Below, piece after piece: positions 6,733-13,404 of a stretch of 14,610 nt of DNA. The translations under genes were made by a program, and so were the position numbers. Positions within the stretch are counted from its first letter, which is position 1. Every line of letters starts with the position of its first letter. The notes under the pieces are model-generated. The model worked only from the letters and a program-made list of their open reading frames with translations, was not told where the DNA came from and searched no databases. This stretch comes from Balneolaceae bacterium (GTDB taxonomy: Bacteria; Bacteroidota; Rhodothermia; Balneolales; Balneolaceae), in assembly GCA_007123985.1 (NCBI GenBank), contig SLGA01000303.1:1-14610 (forward strand), in the 5' to 3' direction.

Positions 6733-8253
6733 TTAAACGTGTAACTTCTCTATACGCCTTGCAGCTCGAAGAATATCTGATTCTCTAAAGGCATTACCCA
6801 TAAATTGTATGCCTACCGGCAAGCCGTTTGAATGAGTACCCGCTGGTACACTGATTCCGCAAATACCTGCAAGATTTGCGGAAATTGTATATACATCATT
6901 TAGGTACATCTGCAGCGGATCATTCATGTTCTCACCAAGCTTAAAAGCTGTTGTTGGGGCTGTAGGAGAAACAATTACATCTACTTTTTTGAATGCTTCA
7001 GTGAAATCGTTTTTAATTAAACGCCTTACTTTTTGTGCTTTGGCATAATAGGCATCATAATAACCGGCACTGAGAACGTATGTACCGAGTAAAATCCGCC
7101 TTTTAACTTCAGTTCCAAAACCTTCCGTTCTTGATTTCTTATAAAGGCGTATAAGCTGAGAATCAACACGGCTCATAGCCTGTTCAATTTCAGCGACTGA
7201 TTTACCTTTCAACGCATTTTTAATTTCAGCGCGTTCTGCTGAAAGTTCTTCTTCAACTTTTTTGTGATCTGCTCTGTGACCATATCGAATTCCATCAAAC
7301 CTGGCGAGATTGCTTGAAGCTTCCGCGGTTGCTAAAATGTAATATGTAGCAATACCATATTTCATGTGAGGCAATTTAACGGGAACCAGTTTTACGCCAT
7401 TACTTTCAAGGGCTTTCAGCTGATCTTGGATTATATTCCTGACTTCTTCATCTAATCCCTCTCCAAAATATTCTTCCGGCACTCCAACTCTAAGAGTATC
7501 GTTATCCGTATCCATTTCAGCCAGATAATCATCAACCTGCTTATCGGATGATGAATTATCCATTGGGTCGTGCCCTGATATATGCTTAAGCATAATAGCA
7601 GCATCCGTAACATTTTTTGCAAACGGGCCGATGCAATCGAATGATGATGCGTACGCCACAAGTCCATAGCGCGATACTCTGCTGTATGTTGGTTTTAATC
7701 CCACTACACCGCAATAAGATGCCGGCTGACGAATAGAGCCACCTGTGTCTGAGCCCATAGAGACATCGCACATATCAGCGGCTACCACAGCAGCGCTTCC
7801 ACCGCTCGAGCCACCGGTTACATACTCTGTATTCACAGGATTTTTTGATGGTCCATATACAGAATTCTCAGTAGACGATCCCATTGCAAATTCATCCATG
7901 TTGGCACGTCCAATGAGAAGAGCGTCTTCTTCGCGAAGTTTTTTTATTACAGTGGCTTCATAAACACTTTCAAAATTGTGAAGAATGTGGCTTGCGCAGG
8001 TAACTTTCTTACCTTTTTCGCAGATTACATCCTTTACACCAACAATGGTACCGGCAAGGGAACCTGCGGCACCATTGTCTATTTTTTTCTGTATTGACGC
8101 TGCCTGCTTTTGAACATCAGCTTCATCAACATCAATAAAAGCGTTTATCTCCGGGTTTCGGGATCTGATGGTTTCAAGATATCCTTCTGCTAATTCATGA
8201 AGAGATACCTTCCCGGATGTAAGTTGCTCCCGAACTGCGAGCAAATTTTTCAT
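6733..8253 (-). CDS. gatA: Asp-tRNA(Asn)/Glu-tRNA(Gln) amidotransferase subunit A
   Basis: GatA releases ammonia from glutamine for GatB to amidate mischarged Glu-tRNA(Gln) or Asp-tRNA(Asn), an indirect route to Gln- or Asn-tRNA. The 506-residue protein carries the amidase-signature triad: Lys74 in VGVKDVI, cis-Ser149 in TGGSSGGSAAVVA, and nucleophile Ser173 in GSDTGGSIRQPAS. GLKPTYSRVSRYGLVAYASSFDCIGP follows, the usual GatA extension around the active site. The C-terminal half ends with the typical SANLAGICGISVPAGTHSNGLPVGIQFMGN block. Length is slightly above the common 485 residues, with no sign of damage. gatB and gatC are not adjacent, which is common in Bacteroidota-type genomes. Upstream tatA ends 13 nt before its ATG, so the two share a transcript. 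Confidence 0.97.
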   Translation of the reverse strand: MKNLLAVREQLTSGKVSLHELAEGYLETIRSRNPEINAFIDVDEADVQKQAASIQKKIDNGAAGSLAGTIVGVKDVICEKGKKVTCASHILHNFESVYEATVIKKLREEDALLIGRANMDEFAMGSSTENSVYGPSKNPVNTEYVTGGSSGGSAAVVAADMCDVSMGSDTGGSIRQPASYCGVVGLKPTYSRVSRYGLVAYASSFDCIGPFAKNVTDAAIMLKHISGHDPMDNSSSDKQVDDYLAEMDTDNDTLRVGVPEEYFGEGLDEEVRNIIQDQLKALESNGVKLVPVKLPHMKYGIATYYILATAEASSNLARFDGIRYGHRADHKKVEEELSAERAEIKNALKGKSVAEIEQAMSRVDSQLIRLYKKSRTEGFGTEVKRRILLGTYVLSAGYYDAYYAKAQKVRRLIKNDFTEAFKKVDVIVSPTAPTTAFKLGENMNDPLQMYLNDVYTISANLAGICGISVPAGTHSNGLPVGIQFMGNAFRESDILRAARRIEKLHV

Positions 8254-8266
8254 TTAGAGTGGCCGG

Positions 8267-8482
8267 TTATTTTTCAGTTGTCTCTTTTTCTTTGACTTTA
8301 GTTGCTTCTTCTATGTCAGATTTACCTTTATCAATTTCTTTTTTGATATCGTCAGAAGCTTTACGAAACTCATTGATACCCTGTCCGATACCTCGAGCCA
8401 ACTCGGGGATTCTCTTCGCTCCAAAAAGAAGGAGGATTACGAGAACGATAATAACCATTTCAAAACCGCCTGGCATGCTCAT
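8267..8482 (-). CDS. tatA: Sec-independent protein translocase subunit TatA/TatE
   Basis: TatA multimerises in the inner membrane to form the pore or weakening patch through which TatBC-bound folded proteins with twin-arginine signals pass. The 71-residue protein has a short N-terminal transmembrane helix (about 8-20) with a polar Glu8 near its start. It also has the Phe20-Gly21 hinge, the amphipathic helix motif KRIPELARGIGQGINEFRKA (23-42), and a charged, Lys/Glu-rich tail. These features match TatA/E; the short FG-x-RIPEL block is diagnostic, while TatB would be longer and less uniform. The start MSM offers two ATGs three residues apart; the first is used. It heads the six-gene minus-strand operon. 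TatB and TatC are not in the window. Confidence 0.93.
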   Translation of the reverse strand: MSMPGGFEMVIIVLVILLLFGAKRIPELARGIGQGINEFRKASDDIKKEIDKGKSDIEEATKVKEKETTEK

Positions 8483-8672
8483 ACAATAAACCTAATTGAT
8501 TTGAATTATAATTGTGAATATGACTGAAGATAAAAAATATTTGGTTCACCTATTAGAGGAGTTAAAAAAAAATGTTGTAATTTCGTGCGGTTTTATTTGC
8601 ATTACTGCTCAAGAACTGTTTAATACTAACAAAGAAATATTTTTATTCAACGACTTAATTAAATAGAAACCT
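8483..8672. promoter_or_regulatory. Divergent intergenic region between tatA and the DUF2795-like gene
   Basis: This 190-nt AT-rich stretch must contain the promoter of the tatA operon and probably one for the plus-strand genes. A palindromic TATAAT-like box (AATTATAATT, about 8504-8513) reads as a -10 on either strand; no matching TTGACA-like -35 was found. Most of the remainder is covered by a possible 48-codon ORF (8520-8666), described separately. No terminator or riboswitch-like structure was evident. Confidence 0.4.
8520..8666 (+). CDS. Possible small ORF, 48 residues (uncertain)
   Basis: An ATG at 8520 opens 48 codons ending in TAG at 8664-8666, just 6 nt before the ATG of the DUF2795-like gene. 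The peptide starts MTEDKKYLVHLLEELKKNVV, an amphipathic, charged helix. It continues with a Cys/Ile/Phe-rich middle (ISCGFICITAQELF) and ends NDLIK. No Shine-Dalgarno is evident and the candidate TATAAT box lies very close upstream, so it might instead be leader RNA. The composition looks protein-like rather than random, and the tight spacing suggests a co-translated pair. I recognise no family. Confidence 0.35.
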   Translation: MTEDKKYLVHLLEELKKNVVISCGFICITAQELFNTNKEIFLFNDLIK

Positions 8673-8927
8673 ATGATTTGGACAGTAGAATTAGCCGCTG
8701 CGCTCGATGAAGCACCATTCCCGGCAACAAGAGAAGAACTAATTGAGTGGGCTGAAAGAAATGGCCTGCCGCAACAAGCTATTAATAATCTTTATGAACT
8801 CGATGAAATCGAAGAGGGAGAAGAGACCATATATGAAGGCATAGAAGATATTTGGCCGGATTACATTCGAAAAGAAGACTTTTTCCATGGTGAAGAAGAC
8901 GAAGGATTTGATTACGACGATGTTTAA
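8673..8927 (+). CDS. DUF2795-like small acidic protein
   Basis: The 84-residue protein carries a domain like DUF2795 (about 8-63): LDEAPFPATREELIEWAERNG, the consensus pattern of A/FPAT-x-EEL followed by an A-x-x-N-G turn, then PQQAINNLYELDE. It continues with the IYEGIEDIWPDY end that closes such domains in Bacteroidota relatives. The tail is highly acidic (FFHGEEDEGFDYDDV). No signal peptide or membrane segment is seen, so it is cytoplasmic. DUF2795 proteins are small and of unknown function; I would not guess one. It precedes the Omp85 gene by 93 nt with no obvious terminator between, so they may be co-transcribed. Confidence 0.8.
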   Translation: MIWTVELAAALDEAPFPATREELIEWAERNGLPQQAINNLYELDEIEEGEETIYEGIEDIWPDYIRKEDFFHGEEDEGFDYDDV

Positions 8928-9020
8928 TCAGAACTTATTCTAAATGTACTTCTGATCGAAAGAGATCGTTAAGAAGGCAGGATCTATTGAGACGAATTTT
9001 TACTGAAAATGATCTGATTT

Positions 9021-11411
9021 GTGATAAAATACTTTCTGCCTTTTCTCTTTTTAATTGCCATAGTATTCGTTAACGAGCCGTTATCCGCTCAACAGAGTGA
9101 AGAACTTACCGCGGAGGAAATTACGGATAGTGATGAATCTGGTGTAATACGTCGTTTGCGATTTACTGGAAACAGAAATGTATCCAACAGCGCACTCACT
9201 ACACTTGTGCGAACTCGTACCAACCGCGAATTTTTGGGTATCAGAAGATTTACACCCTGGTATTACATTTGGCAAGTGTTTGGTGTGGGAGAGTCGCCAA
9301 GTTTACTCGATCGCGAGGTGGTTGCAAACGATATAGAGAGAATTAAGCTCTACTACGAAAACCTTGGCTTCTTCGAAGTTGAAGTTGATACAAGCATTAT
9401 CGAGTTCAGAGATAACAGGTATGAGGTATCTTTTTTAGTCAGAGAAGGTGCCCAATCATCCATTCGATCGGTATCCTACACGGGAATTCCCGAATTTGAG
9501 CAAGAGAATTTACTCAGAAACTTCTACCGCAACAGTGTCTTCTCCGGGCGTATGCTCAATGATTCAACCTTCTCTTACAACAGCCAGTACAGGGCGCAGG
9601 AGCTTCGGGAAGAGCAAACACGCATCATTAACTTTCTGAAAGATCAAGGCTATGCATCCGTAGTAAGGGATTCTGTGCGTGCCCTACTAAGGAGGGATGA
9701 TGATACACCCACCACACTCGATGTTCTCTTTACGGTTCGCCCCGGAGATATTTATACATTTGGAGATGTAAATATCAATCTTGCAGGCCCGGAAGGCGGT
9801 AATAATTTTGATGAATCTGAAACCAAAGAAGGTCCACCCTTTGCAAATGAAGGTTACTCCATAAGAATGCAAAAGCAGGATGCGGCACAAACAAAATTTG
9901 AACTTCTTACAGAGCAAATTCAATTTATGCCGGGTGATACGTTTGATCAATCCGCATATTTACGAACGATTAACTCATTTCAAAACCTTGGAAATATCTT
10001 AATCAACAGATTTGGATTAAGTGAAGACAGTTCACTCCCCGATTATTCAGAATCGGTTATTCCTGTCTATATTGATTTGCAAACCATTCCAAAACACTCT
10101 TTACGGGCTGAATTTTTTGGTATGCGACGATACGGATTCGGTACAGGAGCAGGAGCAAATTACAACAACAACAATCTGTTTGGAATGGCTGAGAATTTTA
10201 GTCTCGGTGTAAACACGAGTTTTGAATTTGTATCGTCCCGAGTGATTGGAGAAATTGCTCCGCGCGACGATACTGGCAGGAGAACATCATCTGGAGCTGC
10301 ACTGTTTCAAAGTTATGAGGTACGGGCTGAGTATTCAGTGCCAAGGCTTAATTTTCCTTTTGTATTTTTGAGTAACAGCCGCTTTATAGAAAGTGCCCGA
10401 ACCCGTTATACTTTAACCTATAGCCAGTCAAACCAGTTATTTTTCGATATCAATTCTGATATACGCTTTAATCTGAGATATGAATTCAGGCACTCAAACA
10501 GGTACACCAGTTTATTTGATTTGATTGAGCTTGATATCGTTGATACCAACCCATCCGCCCAGTTCAGGGAAAATCTTATCAATGAATTTGGTGAAGGTTC
10601 TTTTGAATTTCTTCGCATTGAGCAGGATTTCAACCCTCAGTTTTCATCCATTATTCGCTACAGTTTTCGAAGCCAGAATACCCATCTTATAAAACGAAAT
10701 TTTGGTCATTTTGCTGAATTTTCACTATCGTTTGCAGGTAATATCCCCTATACAATAGACCGTTACATAAGCACACCCGGCGAAATTGAAGGTTCTCTTC
10801 CCTCTCCTTTTGGATTATCCACTAATGATCTTTCCTACAGCAGATTCATAAAATTTTCATCCGATTATCGCAGATACATACCTGTTACTCAAAACTCAGT
10901 GTTTGCTTTCAGAGCTTTTGGGGGTATTGCCCAGCCCATTGGTGATAGTGAAACTATTCCACTGAACAGACGATTTTTTGCCGGAGGAAGTAACGATATT
11001 CGCGGTTGGAATCCGTTCAGGCTGGGGCCGGGTGGTATCAGCCCTGATGACTTGAGCATTCCTGGTGGAGAGATTAAACTGGCACTTTTTAAAGAGTACA
11101 GAACCATTTTTTTGAGAGATGTTTTTAATGCTCAGTGGTTTTTAGCTTGGCATACCGATGCGGGCAATGTATGGTATGGCCCAAGAAATACCTTCCGTGA
11201 TGAGGATGATGTTGAATTGCTCAGGGATGGTAAATTTTTCTTTGATTCATTTTATAAGCAAATAGCCGTAGGTTCCGGATTAGGCTTGCGTCTTGACTGG
11301 GAATTTTTGGTATTTCGATTCGATTTGACTTATCGAATTCATGACATTCAGGAAGGTTGGTTAAACAACAGACTTCCCTATTTTAGCTTTGGTATCGGGC
11401 ATTCATTCTAA
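9021..11411 (+). CDS. Omp85/BamA-TamA family outer-membrane protein (GTG start)
   Basis: The 796-residue protein has a Sec signal peptide (1-23, cleavage near LSA-QQS) and no lipobox, unlike the lipoprotein TamL of Bacteroidota. POTRA-like repeats follow: I infer about three, near 42-140, 147-240 and 245-355 (for example VIRRLRFTGNRNVSNSALT and IYTFGDVNI). The beta-barrel begins around 360. The barrel contains FFAGGSNDIRGWNPF (about residues 650-664), equivalent to the conserved VRGF/IRGF loop of the Omp85 superfamily. It ends in an aromatic C-terminal strand (PYFSFGIGHSF, terminal Phe) that acts as the BAM recognition signal. Fewer POTRAs than canonical BamA (usually five) suggest a BamA paralogue or TamA-type assembly factor, rather than the main BamA. 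GTG at 9021 is the only usable start: an in-frame TGA lies two codons upstream. The cNMP-binding gene begins 11 nt downstream. Confidence 0.88.
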   Translation: MIKYFLPFLFLIAIVFVNEPLSAQQSEELTAEEITDSDESGVIRRLRFTGNRNVSNSALTTLVRTRTNREFLGIRRFTPWYYIWQVFGVGESPSLLDREVVANDIERIKLYYENLGFFEVEVDTSIIEFRDNRYEVSFLVREGAQSSIRSVSYTGIPEFEQENLLRNFYRNSVFSGRMLNDSTFSYNSQYRAQELREEQTRIINFLKDQGYASVVRDSVRALLRRDDDTPTTLDVLFTVRPGDIYTFGDVNINLAGPEGGNNFDESETKEGPPFANEGYSIRMQKQDAAQTKFELLTEQIQFMPGDTFDQSAYLRTINSFQNLGNILINRFGLSEDSSLPDYSESVIPVYIDLQTIPKHSLRAEFFGMRRYGFGTGAGANYNNNNLFGMAENFSLGVNTSFEFVSSRVIGEIAPRDDTGRRTSSGAALFQSYEVRAEYSVPRLNFPFVFLSNSRFIESARTRYTLTYSQSNQLFFDINSDIRFNLRYEFRHSNRYTSLFDLIELDIVDTNPSAQFRENLINEFGEGSFEFLRIEQDFNPQFSSIIRYSFRSQNTHLIKRNFGHFAEFSLSFAGNIPYTIDRYISTPGEIEGSLPSPFGLSTNDLSYSRFIKFSSDYRRYIPVTQNSVFAFRAFGGIAQPIGDSETIPLNRRFFAGGSNDIRGWNPFRLGPGGISPDDLSIPGGEIKLALFKEYRTIFLRDVFNAQWFLAWHTDAGNVWYGPRNTFRDEDDVELLRDGKFFFDSFYKQIAVGSGLGLRLDWEFLVFRFDLTYRIHDIQEGWLNNRLPYFSFGIGHSF

Positions 11412-11422
11412 CGCGATAAATT

Positions 11423-11956
11423 ATGTTCACAAAAAATGATCTAAAAAAACTAAAAAGCCAGGGAAGTATTGTTTTTAACTCTAAACTTCTCTCAAATCTC
11501 AGTCCGCTTGAACGGTATGAACTATTACAGCTTTGCCACAGACGGAAATATAAAGAAGGTGAATTTATCTATTACCAGAACGATCCGGGTACAGGTATGT
11601 ATTTTATCGAAGAAGGAAGCGTAAAGCTATCTGTTACAGCGAGTAAAGATAGCGAAGATCGAAAGTTTGAAATCGATATTCAAGCACCCTCAGAGTTTGG
11701 AACCATGAGTATTGGGTACGAAATCCAGAGACTATCATCAGCGCAATGTCTCACAGATTGCACGCTTCTTGGTTTCTTTAAACCAGATTTTGAAACTCTC
11801 AAGAAACGTCATCCTGAAACGGCTGTAAAATTTTTGGAATCTGTATCTACGCAGGTCATGAAACAGCTTGAACAGACAATGAAAAAACTAACCGAAAGTA
11901 TTGGAGTTGATACTGCATTCAGCATCTTGCTGGAATCACAATATCAAACAGATTAA
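11423..11956 (+). CDS. Crp-like cyclic-nucleotide-binding domain protein without HTH
   Basis: The 177-residue protein is a single cNMP-binding beta-roll (about 15-125), seen in the early EGEFIYYQNDPGTGMYFIEEGSVKLSV stretch (45-71) with the G-x-x-F/Y-I-x-x-G-x-V-K pattern. The phosphate-binding cassette is EFGTMSIGYEIQRLSSAQC (91-109). Its Arg103 fits the phosphate-contacting residue of the family. However, the usual FGE motif reads FGT (92-94), removing the Glu that normally contacts the ribose 2'-hydroxyl, so ligand binding may be altered. A C-terminal helical region follows, but no helix-turn-helix is visible: length and composition leave no room. It is therefore not a normal Crp/Fnr transcription factor. 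It sits between the Omp85 gene (11 nt) and rlmD (12 nt), so all three appear to share a transcript. Confidence 0.85.
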   Translation: MFTKNDLKKLKSQGSIVFNSKLLSNLSPLERYELLQLCHRRKYKEGEFIYYQNDPGTGMYFIEEGSVKLSVTASKDSEDRKFEIDIQAPSEFGTMSIGYEIQRLSSAQCLTDCTLLGFFKPDFETLKKRHPETAVKFLESVSTQVMKQLEQTMKKLTESIGVDTAFSILLESQYQTD

Positions 11957-11968
11957 ATAACGAATTGA

Positions 11969-13375
11969 ATGGCAGTTAAAAAAGGGCAAATCGTTGAACT
12001 TGAAATTGAATCAACTGCTTTTAAAGGCAAGGGTGTTGGCAAAATTGACGGACAGACTGTGTTTATATCTGGAGTTGCTCCTGGTGATAAGGTAGAAGGC
12101 CGTATCATAAAAAAGAAGAAAAAGTATCTCGAGGCGAAGCGATTACAAATTATTGAGCCCTCCCCTCTTCGGATTGAGCCAAAATGCGGCCACGCCGACG
12201 TTTGCGGTGGCTGTACATGGCAACATCTTTCATACAGACATCAGCTGGAAATTAAGGAGCAACACGTTCGCGACCATATTGAAAGGATCGCAGGTCTGGA
12301 TCTCGATTTAGTAGAGCCTATACTTGGTTGTGAAAACGAGTTTTATTACCGAAACAAAATGGAGTACAGTTTCGGAACCAAACGTTGGCTTACAGATGCC
12401 GAAATTAATGCCGATGAGTTTGTTGATGACTCGGGCTTTTCTGCCGGTCTGCATGCACCGGGCAGATTTGATAAAATTCTAAATCTGAAGGAGTGCCATC
12501 TGCAGCCCGAATTCTCGTACCAGATTTTAGATTTTGTAAGAAATTTCTGTAATCAAAACGGAATTCCTGCATTTGATACGTTCAAAAGAGATGGATTTAT
12601 GAGGCACCTTGTCATCCGAAATTCTCACTATACAGATGATCTGATGGTTAATCTCGTCACATTTAAAGATGATCCTGAAATTATCGGAAAACTGGCTGAT
12701 CAACTGCTTACTGAATTCCCAATAATTACCACCGTTGTGAATAATGTGAATGATCAACCCAATCCAACAGCTGTGGGGAGATATGAGAATGTAATTTTTG
12801 GGCCCGGCTATATTGTAGATCGCATCGGTAAACACGCGTTCAAAATACACGCTAATGCGTTCTTTCAGACAAATACCAAACAGGCAGAAAAACTCTATTC
12901 AGTTGCAAAAGAGTTTGCTCAGATTAATGCCAACAGTCTCCTGTTCGATCTCTATTGCGGTGTTGGTACACTTTCCCTTTTCATGGCTGATAAGGCCCGA
13001 AAAGTTTTAGGAATTGAACTTGTGGATGTTGCTGTTAAAAATGCACGATATAATGCAGATGAAAATGGTGTAACAAACACCGAATTTGTGCTGGGCGATA
13101 TGAAAGATACGTTTAATGACGATTTTCTCTCTAAGCATGGCTTACCGGATTGCATAATTACAGATCCACCTCGATCCGGTATGCATCCGGATGTTGTAAC
13201 CATGTTTACGAAACTTGATGTTCCCAGAATTGTCTATGTGAGCTGCAATCCGTCAACAATGGCAAGAGATTTGAATATTTTGAAAGAGTTTTATGATATT
13301 GAACGGATCCAGCCTGTTGATATGTTTCCCCAAACATATCATATAGAAGCGGTTGCAAAACTCAATCGGAAATAG
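11969..13375 (+). CDS. rlmD: 23S rRNA (uracil-C5) methyltransferase, RlmD/RumA family
   Basis: The enzyme makes 5-methyluridine in 23S rRNA (U1939 for E. coli RlmD, U747 for RlmC) using S-adenosylmethionine. The 468-residue protein has an N-terminal TRAM RNA-binding domain (about 1-62). Next come iron-sulfur cysteines in CGHADVCGGC (Cys73, Cys79, Cys82) with a fourth at Cys176 (LKECHLQ). The methyltransferase domain follows: FFQTNTKQAEKLY, SAM-binding DLYCGVGTLSLFMA, TDPPRSGMHP, and the catalytic nucleophile Cys426 in SCNPSTMARDL. The PQTYHIEAVAKL end supplies the general base Glu. The Fe-S cysteines favour the RlmD/RlmC side of the TrmA family, but the exact target uridine cannot be told from sequence. 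The lysine-rich stretch at 48-52 (KKKKK) fits RNA binding. Confidence 0.9.
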   Translation: MAVKKGQIVELEIESTAFKGKGVGKIDGQTVFISGVAPGDKVEGRIIKKKKKYLEAKRLQIIEPSPLRIEPKCGHADVCGGCTWQHLSYRHQLEIKEQHVRDHIERIAGLDLDLVEPILGCENEFYYRNKMEYSFGTKRWLTDAEINADEFVDDSGFSAGLHAPGRFDKILNLKECHLQPEFSYQILDFVRNFCNQNGIPAFDTFKRDGFMRHLVIRNSHYTDDLMVNLVTFKDDPEIIGKLADQLLTEFPIITTVVNNVNDQPNPTAVGRYENVIFGPGYIVDRIGKHAFKIHANAFFQTNTKQAEKLYSVAKEFAQINANSLLFDLYCGVGTLSLFMADKARKVLGIELVDVAVKNARYNADENGVTNTEFVLGDMKDTFNDDFLSKHGLPDCIITDPPRSGMHPDVVTMFTKLDVPRIVYVSCNPSTMARDLNILKEFYDIERIQPVDMFPQTYHIEAVAKLNRK

Positions 13376-13404
13376 CGCTTCTCTGAGAAAATCAGGATTT
13401 GTTT

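Noticed and set aside
12527..12850. Minus-strand ORF of 107 codons inside rlmD
   Set aside because: It runs opposite the conserved methyltransferase coding sequence and has no recognisable protein features.
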